IMG/VR virus record: IMGVR_UViG_3300036770_007034
Span: 23,060-87,059 of that record
From: a virus
DNA length: 64,000 bases
Reading direction: 5' to 3' (one strand)
Shown here: positions 1 to 13,400 of the stretch, one piece after another
Numbering within the stretch: the stretch's first letter is position 1
How the letters are laid out: each line of letters opens with the position of its first letter
The notes under the pieces: generated by a model
Told to the model about the DNA's origin: nothing
The model's input: the letters and a program-made list of their open reading frames with translations, nothing else
The model's database searches: none
Position numbers and translations under genes: made by a program

Positions 1-600
1 ACCACAGAGATCCTGCGCAGTCCCAATGTATGGTCGGGCCAAGCCGGAGTGACCAGCGTGGCAGCTTTGTTGAGCGATCCTCGATTGCAAGATGCTGTAC
101 AGACTGATCTTTATCAGCTATCTCTGCAAAATCTGCGTTCTCAAGGCATAGTCACAGGCGACGAAAACCCTGCCAAACTCGCTGGAATCATACAGGCCGG
201 TAGCAAATATGGTGCAGAAACCGTGAGAGATTGGCTCAAGGGCACAGTACAGGACGAAACAATATTGACTGATCTCAACAAGCTAGGTCGCAGTGCTCAA
301 TATGCTGTGCAATTAGTAGACCAGAAAGTGAGTTCGGCTATACAAGGATTTAGCACAGTGCCCCTGACATCGACCAATGTCACTGCTCGCAATCTCATCG
401 ACGATGCGGTCAGCAACGTGATTGGAAATCCCAAAGTTCCTAGCCCTAATTATGTGGGCACTTTGGATTTTTACGCTAACACATCAGATGCTGATCTCAC
501 CTACACAGGTGATGATGAGATAGTGTTGGCTCGTATCAATGCTGAACGAGCACGCCGTGGGTTGCCGCCTTTAGGCCCAGGCGGCACCATCCTAACATAG
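1..600 (+). CDS. Virion structural protein, C-terminal part (gene enters from the left)
   Basis: The frame is open from base 1, so the gene starts outside the window; the GTG at 49 is internal. About 199 residues are visible and end at a TAG just before gp25. The segment around residues 10-85 (ILRSPNVWSGQAGVTSVAALL, then a helix-rich stretch with DPRLQDAVQ and GSKYGAETVRDWLKG) resembles the C-terminal helical region of large T4-like baseplate-associated proteins encoded upstream of gp25 in marine phages. I recall that similarity as family knowledge and cannot verify it here. No catalytic motif is visible. Its position and strand put it in the late structural operon. Confidence 0.7.
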   Translation, partial: TTEILRSPNVWSGQAGVTSVAALLSDPRLQDAVQTDLYQLSLQNLRSQGIVTGDENPAKLAGIIQAGSKYGAETVRDWLKGTVQDETILTDLNKLGRSAQYAVQLVDQKVSSAIQGFSTVPLTSTNVTARNLIDDAVSNVIGNPKVPSPNYVGTLDFYANTSDADLTYTGDDEIVLARINAERARRGLPPLGPGGTILT

Positions 601-610
601 TAAATACAGT

Positions 611-985
611 ATGGCTACTTTTATCGGATTCAATACTATCGACCAATATAAGAAATTCGTGCTCACGGATTTTGCTCTGATCAAGCGCGATCTCTTGAAC
701 TACCTCAACATACGCCAGGGAGAAAAACCCGGCCGGCCAGACGTAGGCACCACGATGTGGAATCTCATATTTGAACCACAGACCGAAAAAACAGCAGATC
801 TGATCATACAAGAGATACAGCGTATCGTTGGACAAGATCCTCGTATCTTCCTTTCTGATGCTGTGGCCTATCCTCAAGACAACGGTATCTTGGTAGAAGT
901 GGAGATCCAGACAGTGCAAGGTCAAGATGCACAGCGCCTGGCCGTGTTCTTCGATCAAGAATCACGCAGAGCTTCCTACGTATAA
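611..985 (+). CDS. 25: Baseplate wedge subunit gp25-like
   Basis: A 124-residue protein of the usual gp25 size. The core GEKPGRPDVGTTMWNLIFEP matches the conserved gp25/phage lysozyme-like fold signature (pGer.m.p.fG..l...LFEP). In T4-like phages gp25 sits in the baseplate wedge next to gp6 and helps nucleate the sheath. The next gene is gp6, the standard T4 order. The start ATG at 611 follows the upstream stop by 10 bases, with an AGTAAATA late-promoter-like stretch in the gap. A 7-bp inverted repeat (982-999) overlaps the stop codon. Confidence 0.93.
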   Translation: MATFIGFNTIDQYKKFVLTDFALIKRDLLNYLNIRQGEKPGRPDVGTTMWNLIFEPQTEKTADLIIQEIQRIVGQDPRIFLSDAVAYPQDNGILVEVEIQTVQGQDAQRLAVFFDQESRRASYV

Positions 986-999
986 ACTGCCCAGTTTAT
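982..999 (+). other. Short inverted repeat between gp25 and gp6
   Basis: ATAAACT and AGTTTAT are separated by GCCC and overlap the gp25 stop codon. No T-tract follows, so it is a weak terminator or processing hairpin at best. Confidence 0.4.
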
Positions 1000-1004
1000 C
1001 TGGC

Positions 1005-1013
1005 ACATAAATA
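1005..1013 (+). promoter_or_regulatory. Late promoter-like motif upstream of gp6
   Basis: ACATAAATA matches the T4 late -10 element (TATAAATA) except near its 5' end, and lies 18 bases before the gp6 ATG. The same nine bases recur at 18954 and 19711, also just upstream of structural genes. Confidence 0.6.
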
Positions 1014-1030
1014 CTCGAACGGAAAGTATT

Positions 1031-4000
1031 ATGGCCAAGACCACGAGACAAACTGCTATTTTTGGCGTAGAAGACTGGAAAAGGATCTACCAGACCTATC
1101 GCGAAGCTGACTTCCAAAGCTACGATTTTGAGACTCTGCGCAAGAGTTTCATCGACTACATACGCCTGTACTATCCCGAAAGTTTCAATGACTACATCGA
1201 GTCTAGTGAATTCGTGGCCTTGCTGGATGTCATGGCTTTTATGGGTCAGGCCTTGGCCTTCCGCAATGACCTAAACATCCGCGAAAACTTCCTGGATACC
1301 GCCGAACGACGCGATTCTGTGATACGTCTGGCTGATCTAGTATCGTATACTCCCAAACGCAACCAAGCCGCCCAGGGATTCCTCAAAGTGTTCAACGTGA
1401 GCACCACAGAAAATGTGATCGATTACAATGGTGTAAATCTATCTGGAGTCACAGTGAACTGGAACGATGCTACCAATGCCAGCTGGCAAGAGCAGTTCAC
1501 TGTTATTATCAATGCCGCTTTGGTAGACAGCCAGCGATTTGGTCGTCCTGGTGCGACTAAAAATATCTTGGGCATACAGACCGATGAATATACCGTGAAC
1601 TTGGTCCCGGGTTATCTACCGGTAATCCCTTACAATGCCACTGTGGATGGAACAGCCATGGCTTTTGAAGCAGTGAGCTCTACATTCCAGGACCGAGATT
1701 ATGTGTATGAACCCAGTCCAAGACCTGGCGGCGAGTTCAATGTGATGTTCCGCAATGACCGGTTGGGTTTTGCCAGTCCTAACACAGGATTCTTTTTCCT
1801 GTTCAAACAGGGCAACCTACAAGATCAAGACTACAATCTCGGCGAGCGTATCTCTAACCGAGTGATCAATGTCAATATTGAAGGCATCAACAATGACGAC
1901 GTATGGCTTTATCAACTCGACGAAGTAGGGCAAATCGCGCAAGAATGGACCAAGGTTGACAACATCTATGCCGCAGCCGTGGAGCAATTATCTCCAGACG
2001 CACGTAAATTTTTCTCAGTGACCAGTCGTACCAATGATCAGATCAATCTCAACTTTGGCGACGGTGTGTTTACAGAGATTCCTGTGGGTATCTTCCGCTC
2101 ATATGTTCGTGCATCCAACGGATTGCAATACATTATCAATCCTGAAGAGATGCAGGCCATACAGATCTCCATCGGCTATGTGAGTCGCACAGGTCGATTT
2201 GAAACTATTACTTTCACCTGCGGATTGAGCCAGCCAGTGAGCAACGCTGCCAGCCGCGAGAATATCGCCGATATCAAACAGCGTGCTCCTGCTCGTTATT
2301 ACACACAGAACCGCATGGTCAACGGTGAAGATTACAACAATCTTCCTTACACCTTGTTTGGTACTATCATCAAGAGCAAGGCAGTAAACCGTTCATCTAT
2401 CGGTACCAGTCGCTATCTTGACCTTGTTGACATCACGGGCAAGTACAGTTCTACCAACATCTTTGCCAGCGATGGCCTGATCTACGAGAATACCGAAGTT
2501 CCTACATTTACTTTCACCTTCGTGGATCAGAACGATATTGCCAATGTAATCATCAACGAGCTAGAACCCGTGCTGGCCAGTCGTGGAATGTTGGAATTTT
2601 ACTACAACAATTTTCCTCGTCCTAATCTTGTGCCTATCGGCATCGAGTGGAATCAGAGCACCACATTGGCCAACGAGACCACAGGATATTTCCAGTTTAT
2701 CGCCAGCGGTGCTCCAGCTCCTATCGGTTCTAATACCAGCGATAACAAAAAATACATCACACAAGGTGCCCTGGTCAAATTTGAACCTCCTGCAGGATAT
2801 TGCTTTGATGCTAACAATAGACTAAAACTAGGTCTGCCCACACAGCCCAATGACAAGATCATACTATGGGCCACTGTTTCTGCGTTGATATTAGATGGTA
2901 CCAACTTTGGCAATGGTAATCTGCCCGACGGTACCGGTCCAGTGACACTGAACAATTTTATACCATCAGAAGCTATCGCCACGCAAGTAATCGCCAAATT
3001 CATCACAGATCTTCCCACAGACGTAGAACAGCAGATCAAAGATCAGATTGAGCTCTACAGAGATTTTGGTCTAGGATATGATTATCTCGACGGTGAGTGG
3101 TATGTGATCACATCTACTAATCTCAATCCTGCCACTACATTCAGTCTGGCCAATGCACAGAATCAATCCGGTCAAGGTCTGGATAACTCCTGGCTAGTGG
3201 CATTTGAGACCGATGGTGTCACGTATACAGTGACTTATCGTTCATTGGAAAGATTCTTTGCCAGCATCTTGCAGACACGCTTCTTCTATGATGGGTCGCA
3301 GGCCGTGTATGATCCTCGCACAGGTACCGTGATCAATGATTTCATCAATGTGCTCAAGATAAACACACAACCTGATACTTCGATAGCGTTGAATAATGAT
3401 GTGATAATGGACATCGTGGGTCAGCCTATCCAGAGCGACGGATTTGTTGATGACTTCCGTGTGCGGGTAAGTTTCAAAGACTTTGACAATGACGGTGTGC
3501 CAGACAATCCTGACTACTTCCAAGAGTTAGTAGCTCCTGACGTGAATCCCAATCAAAAACTGGTGTTCCTGCAACAGACTGTAGACTTTGACAATCTCGA
3601 GCGTTATGTACCATTGGCCGAAGGAGTAGTACTAAGCGAATTTGCTACAGAAGATGCTATCGAGCTAGTCAAAGATGAATATGCCAACGGGCAGATTTTT
3701 TATGCTTATGAAGAAGAGTTATTTTACGAACTTGAGATAGCTTATACCGGAGTCCGTACACTCAAAGAGATTACTGGACTGCTGGCATATACCGGCCGCC
3801 AAGATCTCAGTTTCCAGTACAGACACAATGCCCCACTGAGTCGTAGGATCGATCCTGGTACTACTAACATCATCGATATCTATCTGGTCACTCAAGCCTA
3901 CTACACTGCCTATCAGAATTACATCAAAGATAGCACAGGTACGATCCCCGAACCCGAACCTCCCACTATCGATGAGCTTACAGCTTCTTATTCCAGCCTG

Positions 4001-4438
4001 AATCAGTACAAGATGATTTCAGACAACGTGATCTTGAACTCAGTGAAATTCAAACCTCTGTTTGGTATCAAGTCTTCTCCAGAACTGCGTGCCACTCTCA
4101 AAGTCGTGCGCAATGGCGGCAGCACAGTGAGCGTGAGTGAGATCAAGAGTCGCATGGTCGCAGCCATCAATGAATACTTTACCATCGACAAATGGGATTT
4201 TGGTCTTACATTCTACTTCTCGGAATTGGCAGCATATCTGCATAGAGAACTAGGCGATATCATTTCTACCGTGGTGTTGGTACCCGAAGATCCTCTCAAG
4301 AGCTTTGGAGACCTGTACGAAATACGTTGTGCCGCTGACGAAATATTCGTGAATGCTGCCACAGTAAATAACATTGAAGTGATTGATGCGCTCACTGCCA
4401 GTGAGCTCCGTACAGCACCTAACAGCGGCGTAATCTGA
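1031..4438 (+). CDS. 6: Baseplate wedge subunit gp6-like
   Basis: A 1135-residue protein. The first 110 residues carry the gp6 signature: FDFETLRKSFIDYIR-type start, YPESFNDYIESSEFVALLD, a helix with FRNDLNIRENFLDTAERRDSV and SYTPKRN. The C-terminal region (KFKPLFGIKSSPELRATLKV onward) is the gp6/J-type baseplate domain. It is longer than T4 gp6 (660 aa), as is common in marine T4-like phages. gp6 dimers form the inner ring of the wedge. It directly follows gp25 and its stop is one base before the ATG of the giant gene, so translation is probably coupled. Confidence 0.93.
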   Translation: MAKTTRQTAIFGVEDWKRIYQTYREADFQSYDFETLRKSFIDYIRLYYPESFNDYIESSEFVALLDVMAFMGQALAFRNDLNIRENFLDTAERRDSVIRLADLVSYTPKRNQAAQGFLKVFNVSTTENVIDYNGVNLSGVTVNWNDATNASWQEQFTVIINAALVDSQRFGRPGATKNILGIQTDEYTVNLVPGYLPVIPYNATVDGTAMAFEAVSSTFQDRDYVYEPSPRPGGEFNVMFRNDRLGFASPNTGFFFLFKQGNLQDQDYNLGERISNRVINVNIEGINNDDVWLYQLDEVGQIAQEWTKVDNIYAAAVEQLSPDARKFFSVTSRTNDQINLNFGDGVFTEIPVGIFRSYVRASNGLQYIINPEEMQAIQISIGYVSRTGRFETITFTCGLSQPVSNAASRENIADIKQRAPARYYTQNRMVNGEDYNNLPYTLFGTIIKSKAVNRSSIGTSRYLDLVDITGKYSSTNIFASDGLIYENTEVPTFTFTFVDQNDIANVIINELEPVLASRGMLEFYYNNFPRPNLVPIGIEWNQSTTLANETTGYFQFIASGAPAPIGSNTSDNKKYITQGALVKFEPPAGYCFDANNRLKLGLPTQPNDKIILWATVSALILDGTNFGNGNLPDGTGPVTLNNFIPSEAIATQVIAKFITDLPTDVEQQIKDQIELYRDFGLGYDYLDGEWYVITSTNLNPATTFSLANAQNQSGQGLDNSWLVAFETDGVTYTVTYRSLERFFASILQTRFFYDGSQAVYDPRTGTVINDFINVLKINTQPDTSIALNNDVIMDIVGQPIQSDGFVDDFRVRVSFKDFDNDGVPDNPDYFQELVAPDVNPNQKLVFLQQTVDFDNLERYVPLAEGVVLSEFATEDAIELVKDEYANGQIFYAYEEELFYELEIAYTGVRTLKEITGLLAYTGRQDLSFQYRHNAPLSRRIDPGTTNIIDIYLVTQAYYTAYQNYIKDSTGTIPEPEPPTIDELTASYSSLNQYKMISDNVILNSVKFKPLFGIKSSPELRATLKVVRNGGSTVSVSEIKSRMVAAINEYFTIDKWDFGLTFYFSELAAYLHRELGDIISTVVLVPEDPLKSFGDLYEIRCAADEIFVNAATVNNIEVIDALTASELRTAPNSGVI

Positions 4439-4439
4439 T

Positions 4440-7400
4440 ATGGCCAACCAAAGAATAAGAACCGTAGACTTCCTGCCTGAGATATTCCAAACGCCGACCA
4501 ATCGGCAGTTTCTCAGTGCCACTCTTGACCAGTTAGTCCAGAATCCCAAGCTCAAGCAAACACAAGGTTATATCGGACGCCGTGTGGGACCTGGCGTGAA
4601 TCCCAATGACAATTATGTACTTGAGCCCACACGTACTCGTACAGATTATCAGCTAGAACCTGGTGTGGTATTCCTGGCGCCCAACACTAACAATGTGGTC
4701 GATGCTATGACCTACCCCGGTCTTATCGATTCGATCGCGGTAAAGGGTGGTAATGTACAGCGCCAGGATCGATTGTTTTCTAGCCAATATTACAGCTGGG
4801 ATCCGTTTATCGATCTTGATAAGTTTGTAAACTTCAGCCAATATTATTGGTTGCCCGAAGGCCCTGATTCAGTAGATGTGTTTTCTGCCGCTGTACCACT
4901 TCGCGATGACTTTGTGGTCAGTCGTACCAGCACCGGATATACATTCAGCGGAGTCACAGGGACCAATCCTACTCTTACCTTGGTCAGAGAAGGCAACTAT
5001 ACATTTGATGTCAGACAGACCGGCTTCCGGTTCTGGATACAATCTGTTCCTGGTGTATCAGGTGTGCTACCCCAGACTCCTAATCAAAGCAGCCGTGAAG
5101 TGCTTGGTGTTACCAACAACGGCGATGACAATGGCGTGATTACGTTTGACGTGCCTGCCAAGTCTGCACAAAATTTCTATTATCAGTTGGCAGATGCTGG
5201 TCAAGTTGACTTTGCTACAGATATACAGTTTGATGATATCAACAATCGTTATCTCAGCGAATTCATAGAAGAATATGGTGGCATAGATGGTGTCTCAGAC
5301 ATCAATGGTCGCACAGTAATATTCCTCAATGATGCCGGTTGGTTCTTTACTGGACTGTATGATGCCAATGGACAACCGTTTGATTCTGTGCCCTATGATG
5401 AAACAGTTGAGATCACCCTTGAAAGTCAGAAGTACAGTGTGTGGCGAATCAATCTAGTATATGATGATCCGTTGAACCCTTATATCAAGCTCACTGTAGA
5501 TCGTCCAGTTGATAATCTCAGTCGCTTGTTGGTACTATACGGAAATCAATACTCTAATATCAGTTTCTACAAAGATGCCAGCGGCACCTTTGAACGAATT
5601 CCTTTGATTACCGCCAACCTTGATGTACTATATTATCAAGATGCCACGAATCCTGATTTCTTCGGTGTGATTCGATTGGTAGATCAAGCCGGGGATCAAA
5701 CACTGGACATCGACGAGATCATCGGCAAGAAAACATATACCAGTCCTAATGGTGTGACATTTACCAACGGACTCAAAGTACAATTCCAAGGACTGACCAA
5801 CCCAGCTAGTTACGAAGGCAAAGAATATTATGTGGAAGGTGTGGGCACCGCGATACAGCTAATACCTGTCAGCAAGATGATCACCCCTGAAACCTACACA
5901 CGCTCGGCTACTATTCCCTATGATTCTCTGCCCTATGACGAAGGTGGGTTTGATGACACTCTGAATGCACCTCTAGATCAAGATTACATGACTATCAATC
6001 GTGCTAGTTTTGGTTACAACGCCTGGAGCAGATCAAATCGTTGGTTCCATGCGCAGGTCATAGCAGACACCGCCCGATACAACGGTATAGATCCTTTCTT
6101 AGACAATGATCAAAGAGCCAAACGTCCTATCATTGAGTTCCGCCCTGACCTCAAACTGTTCAATTCAGGAACCTTAGGGATTGATCCTGTAAACATCATA
6201 GATTTCCGAGCCACAGACGCCCTAAGCGATATCAATGGTACCATTGGATATTCTGTGGACGGCTATTCGTTCATTGACGGGAGCCGAGTGATATTTGCGG
6301 CAGACCGAGATCCAGAAGTCAGAAACAAAATCTACCAGGTCAACTTTATAACCCCGACAGGATCCGGCACGCCTATAATCGATCTACAACCAGCCAATCT
6401 CGAGACTCCGGACCAGTTGATCAATGAAATGGTAGTGGTCTTGAGTGGCATCACACAGCAGGGCAAGAGCTACTGGTTTGATGGTGCGACCTGGATTGAA
6501 GCACAACGCAAGACCGATGTGAATCAACCTCCATTGTTTGATGTGTTTGATGAAAACGGAGTGAGTTATAGCAACTCTACGGTATATCCAGCAACCAGTT
6601 TCCGTGGCAGCAAACTTTTCAGCTATGCCATTGGCGATGGAGTGACTGATCCTATAGTAGAACAACCACTGAAATATCTCACCATCAACAACGTGGGAGA
6701 TATCATATTTGACAACAATCTCAACATAGATACTTTTACCTATGTTGAAGATACAGTAAGCGTGACACTGGATATCAATGATGGTGTGGTCCGTCAATAT
6801 ATTGATCGAGTGAATTTCCGCAAACTGTTGGGTTGGCAAACAGCCAATACCACTGTGACATCTCGACAGAGTTTCTCTTTTGATTATCAAGGATCTGAAC
6901 AATTGATACTGGATATTCCTGTAGACACTACATCTACAGATATTCCAGTGAAAGTATTTGTAAATGCGATCTTTGTTGATCCTACGAACTATACCTATGT
7001 CGTCAACAGCAATGGATCTACCACTATCACATTTGTGTCGCCTCCAGCGGCTGGCTCCAAAATTGAAGTCAGTGTGGTCAGTGAAGTGGCCAGTAGCACA
7101 GGCTTCTACAGCGTTCCTCTCAATCTTGAAAACAATGCTGTCAATGAAGATATCATACAGCTCACTCTGGGTACCATCCGCAATCACTACGGATCGATCT
7201 GTCAGAATCTGCAGACATTCCAAGGACAGATCAATGGCCAGAACAATAGCAGAGATCTAGGCAATCTCATACCCTACGGTTCGATCATACTGCAACAGAG
7301 CTCACCGCTCACGATGACTGCTTCGTTTATCAACAGCCAGAGATTTGATTTTTTCCATGCTATCGAATTTGCGGCCAAAGAATACACCAAGTACAAAAAT

Positions 7401-10400
7401 CTCATAGTCGATGCAGTGATCAAGAATGATTTCCAGAACATGACCGCGGCTGAGATACTGGATGAGTGTATAGACACGATCAACCTCGGTAAGACCGAGC
7501 TGATGCCATTCTATTGGACAGATACCTTGCCTACTGGTGGTGCGTTTGATGTGACCACGTACACAGTGACTCCAATCACTACCAATGTGTTTGATACGCT
7601 TTACACTTATGATTTCACTTCAGCTAACTACCGTGCGATACTAGTTTATCTCAATGATGTGCAGTTGATTGGCAACGGATACGAGTACACCGTGGCCACA
7701 GATGGCCCACGTATCACTATCAATGTACCATTGTCAATCGGCGATGTGATCACCCTACGTGAATATACCAGCACTTTTGGTAACTTCGTACCTTCTACTC
7801 CCACTGTGTTGGGATTGTATCCTTCCTATGTACCTGCGATATTTCTTGATGATACTTATGTCACTGACAAATTAGTGATACGTGGGCATGATGGATCGAT
7901 CACTGTGGCCTATGAAGACATCCGAGATGAAGTGCTGTTGGAATTTGAAAAACGCATATTCAACAATCTCAAGACCCAAAGTAATCCTGTCCCTCTGCAA
8001 TACTCTGATGTTGCACCAGGACAGTTCCGTACCACAGAATACACACAATCCGAAGTAACCAGCATCATGGGTGTGAGCTTCTTGGCCTGGGTCGGTGCAA
8101 ATAAACTGGCCTATAGAGAGCAAGACTACATTCCAGACAATCAGTTTACCTGGAACTATACTGCCAGCGAGAACAAACTCACAGGAACCACTCTGCTAGG
8201 CGCCTGGAGAGGTATCTACAATTACTTCTATGACACTGATGCTCCTAACACCCGCCCATGGGAGATGCTGGGTTTCAGCCAGAAGCCCACATGGTGGGAA
8301 GATCAATACGGCCCAGCTCCATACACTTCTGGTAACTTGGTGCTGTGGGACGATTTAGAAGCAGGCCGTGTGATGGATCCCGCGGGATCTTATGTCATAG
8401 AAAAATACAAACGTCCTGGGCTTACCTCAGTGATACCTTCAGATTCAGAAGGCAATCTCCTGCCACCATTCGATGTGATGGTCGGAGAATATGACACGGG
8501 AAGTTTCCGCAAGAGCTGGACAGTGGGCGATGGCGGTCCAGTGGAAGCATCTTTCTGGAAATCCAGTTACTGGCCGTTTGCTGTGCAGAGACTGCTGGCC
8601 CTGACCAAGCCCGCACAGTATTTTTCTCTGTTCGCAGATAGAGATCTCTATAGATTCAACGATGAATTTGGTCAGTATCTCTATGAAAATCGTTTCCGCT
8701 TACGCCCGGAGAATATCCAAATCTACGGCAACGGCACGATCAAGAACAGCTATATCAACTGGATAGTGGACTACAATCGCCAGACTGGATTGGATTCCAC
8801 GGTAGATCTCAAGCGCGAGTTGGAAAATCTCGATGTGCGCCTGTGCTATCGTATGGCATCATTCTCGGATAAACAATATCTCAAGCTCTACACAGAGAAG
8901 TCAAGTCCTAACAGTCTCAACACCAGCCTGCTGTTGCCTGACGAAAGCTATCAGCTGTTGCTGTATAAAAATCCCACACAGTCTGCCCTGACCTGGAGTT
9001 CTATAATAATCCAGCGCAGTGATAGAGGATGGGTGGTCTATGGATACAGCACGGTGAGACCTTATTTTGAGATACTCACTAGCATACCCAATGGTAATTT
9101 CCGCACCTTCACAGTGAACGAGACTACTATACGTGTGGCCAATGATTACAGCAATCAAGTCACTCGTGTACCTTATGGCTATGAATTCTCCACCGTGAGT
9201 GGTGTGGTGGATTTCTTGTTGAGCTACGGAAAGCTCATGGAGTCTCAAGGCATCACTTTCCAGGACATAGAGCGTAATCGTGTGTTGAACTGGGATCAGA
9301 TGGCCTACGAGTTCATGTACTGGAGCCAGCAAGGATGGGCACCTGGCAGCTTGATCAATATCAACCCAGTGGCCAATACTTTGCGTATTGAGCGACCAGG
9401 ATTCGTAGCTGAGCCGTTGAGCACTACAGCGCCCGAAGACATCTTGCTGAATCAGAATAAGAATTCACTGCAAAGCCAGGATTATGTGGTTGAGCGTTTT
9501 GAAAATGAATTGGTATTGAGAGCCGTAAACAATAACACTTTCAGCTATCTTGGTGCCAAGTTCACACAGTTTGAACACATGATCGTGTTGGATAACACCA
9601 GTGTGTTCAATGACCTCATTTATAATCCCGCCACTGGCGCCCGCCAGAGTCGACTACTGTTTGTAGGCTACACCACTTATGAGTGGAACGGTACGCTGGA
9701 TGCCCAGGGCTTCATACTCAATCAAGACAATATCGTACAATGGGTTCCCAACAAAGCCTACAGCAAAGGTCAGATCGTTCTTTACAAAGATTCATATTGG
9801 TCTGCGGCCAAGATCATACCTCCGTCAGAGACCTTTGACTTCAATGTGTGGATCAAGAGCGATTACGATCAGATCCAGAAAGGCCTGTTGCCCAACGCTG
9901 CCACTAATGCTGAGAACATCCGTAACTTCTATGATGTGCATACTGCCAATCTTGAGAGAGATGCAGATCTGTTTGCATTTGGTCTTATCGGATTCCGTCC
10001 ACGTCGCTACATGCAGAATCTCAACTTGGATGATATCAGCCAAGTCAATCTCTACAGCCAGTTCCTGGGTATCAAAGGTACCACTCAGGCCGCGGAAATA
10101 TTCACACGTGCCAACCTTGGCAAAGAAGTAGCTGAATACGAAATATTTGAGAACTGGGCCATCCAGCGTGCCATCTACGGTGCTAATGCCAACCGCAGTT
10201 ATTTTGAACTGAGGCTGAATGAAGCTCTGATGCTAGCCAACCCTAGCACTATCCAAGTGATCGAACCTGGTGAATTTAGTGATGCAGATCAGACCGTGCA
10301 GGTAAACCAGATCTGGAAAGAAAGCTATCCGATCACTTCTTCCGACATCCTGCCTACCAACTTTCTCAATGCCACCGACGTACTGCTGCCCAGTGCAGGA

Positions 10401-13400
10401 TATGTAAACTGGGACGATGCTGACATCAAGGTGTTCAGTTTTGCAGACCTCACTCCTATCATCAATGACATCGAAAATATCGCAGTAGGTACCAGCGTCT
10501 GGGTAGCCAAAGATAACAGTTATGATTGGAATATCTATCGTAACAATCTAGTGATATACACCATAGATTCCGTGAGAGACAATCTCAATGGAACCTGTAC
10601 CTTGACTTTCGCAGGACAACACGGTCTCACTGTGAATCAGAAGATCGTGATCAAGTACTTTGGTCTTGGTGTGGATGGTGCCTATGATGTATTGAGTGTA
10701 CCAAGTCTAAAAACAGTGACTATAGCATTGTCATTGGGAGGTGCAGCCACTACAATCACTGGTACAGGTGTCTGCTTTGTGCTGGAAAGCATGCGTGTGC
10801 GCCAGGCCAGTGATGTGTCATTGTTAGAATACAGCAATAGTCTCTTACCGGGTAATCGCGCCTGGGTCGATGACGATGGCACTGGCCACTGGGTGGTGTA
10901 CGAAAAAATCAATCCCTTCTCTACACCAGCAGAACTTATCCCAGAACAACCCGAAGCAAACAGCCGATTTGGTTCTGCTATCACACAGGGATTTGGAAAT
11001 CTTGGCGCCCTGATCGGTGCGCCCGGATTTGACAATGATGTGGGAGCCGTTTATGCTTTTACCAAGGGTGGCACTAGCACCTATGTAGAAACTGTGTTGT
11101 TGACCATGGGAGCAAATAATTTTGTGAACTACGGTAGCGCAGTGGCTTCTGGTGGGTCTCAATGGGGCATCGCAGGCGCGGCCAACTCATGGGCCAAACA
11201 AGGCTATGCAGTCACTATCAATCGGAATCCTGACAGCGGTAACTACGTGCAGGCGCAACTGCTCACAGAAGTTCCTTATAGATTGTATACCGCCAACGGG
11301 GACGGATCCACAGTCGCATTTGATCCCACAGGCACACTAGGCGCTATTTCAGATCCTGAACTACTGGGAGTGGTAGTAGGCGATACTCCTCAGGTTTATG
11401 GAACTAACTGGACTTACTCGGCACCTAATGTAATATTCTCTTCGGTGGCCACACCTTCTGGTACCGAAGCCGCACCACCAGCCGGCACAGATAACGTCAA
11501 GATATTCTATTATGATGAATATGGCCATGGATTAGCAGTAAGCCAAGATGAACGTTGGATATATGTAGGTGCTCCTGCGGGTAATCGTGTGTATGCCTAC
11601 AACAAAGTGGATGTCCAGACCCAAGTAAAGAACTTTGTAGGTGACGGTGCTACTGATGAATTTTACATCGCTGATGTGATCATTGTGGATGATGATTCGG
11701 CAGATGGCGGTATTGGTGCTCAACAGATTGGTGTCACGGTAAACAATCTTCCCAAACAAGCCGGTGTTGATTACGAATACAGTAACGGTTCTGTGATATT
11801 TACAGCACCTCCAAACACTGATGATACCATACGTATCATCCGTCTGCAGAGCAAAACATTCTTCCCTACCACGGCAGAAACGGTATTTGCGATCGAAGAT
11901 CTCTACACTGCGACCAATATCTATAGCTTCAGCGTGTATGTGAATGATGTGTTACAGCGTCCTAACATGGACTACACTTTCAATTCCGGTAATAAGACTA
12001 TCACTTTCGTTTCTGGCGGTGTCATAGGCACCGTATTGGTGGTATCACGCACTTATTTCCAGTATGTTGATTATTTTGACATGCCTAGCCCTGCGCTGTC
12101 AACTGCCAGATTTGGACATGCACTATCATCAACCACAGATGGTCGTCAGGCCTTGATTGGCGCACCAGATGCCACAGCAGATTCCAAACTGTTGGCCGGT
12201 CAGATTTACGTGATAGATCGTAGTGTAGAACGTTTCACAGTGACTGATACTTCAGTGACATCTTATACTACTCTGCGTAATTTCAACGGCCCAGCCACAG
12301 TCAAGATCAATGCTACATTCTTGATACCAGACAACGGCTTCAATAACAATGGTCAGTTTACCGACGATGGAGTAAACACTGTGACCATTGATGTACCATT
12401 GAACATTGGCGATTTTATCGAGATCGAAACCAACACATTCAAACTAGTCCAGGCCGTGGCATCTAATGCTCCTCAGGCCGCTGCTAATTTTGGTCGTGCG
12501 CTGGATCAGTGCCCAACAAACTGTAGCCTTTACATAGGTCAGCCCAATGATTCCTCTATCGTGCCACAGGGCGGTAGTGCAGAGAGATGGATCAATCAAA
12601 ACAGACTATATGGCATTATCTCAGGAGTAAATCAGAATCCCACACTCACTCCAGGAGAAAGCATCCGTATCAATGACGTGGATGTGCTAGTATCTACACC
12701 CACTGCTTGGACATCAGCCATTGGCTGGTCGGCCAATGTGTTCGTGATAGATGGCACTGCGATCTATCGTAGTATCCGGGCAGTTCCTGTGTCAACTAGC
12801 ATCGATGACACTTCTTATTGGCAGCCATCTAGTTGGGTAGAACTCTATGTCGGAGATATCACTACAGCCAACATACCCAATGTCTCGGCCACGACCAGCA
12901 ATGGATACATCACACTGAGTATCGCCAATGCAGATGCGGCCATACCTTTCACACAGTTAGTAGTACTACCTGGTTTAGGTGATACTTTCTATGAACTGGG
13001 TCTGGAGCCGATGTATTATACCCAAACTATCACGGCGCCGAATCCTGTGGCCTATGCGCATTTTGGTGCCTCAGTTGACATCAGCGATGATTCACGCACG
13101 CTAGTGGTCGGATCGCCACAGGGTACAGCGTTCAAACCCACTACCTTTGACAACGGCATCACTTACTTTGACAGCAAAGCCACAGAATTCTTTGATCCTC
13201 TCAGCGAAAGCGGAGTGGTGTTTACATATGATCTGCTGAGCTCGGCCAATGGTAGCATACGAAATCCCAGCAAGTTTGTGTTCGGACAACAAATATACGA
13301 TGAGGATCTCAGATCTCTGGATGAATTTGGCACGGCGGTGAGTTATAACAATGGCATCCTACTGATAGGATCTCCACAGGATGATCTCGGCGACAGTGTT

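Noticed and set aside
6384-7223. Antisense open frame of 279 codons inside the giant gene
   Set aside because: It lies wholly opposite a clearly coding, uninterrupted frame, shows no family motif and is typical of the shadow frames along that gene.
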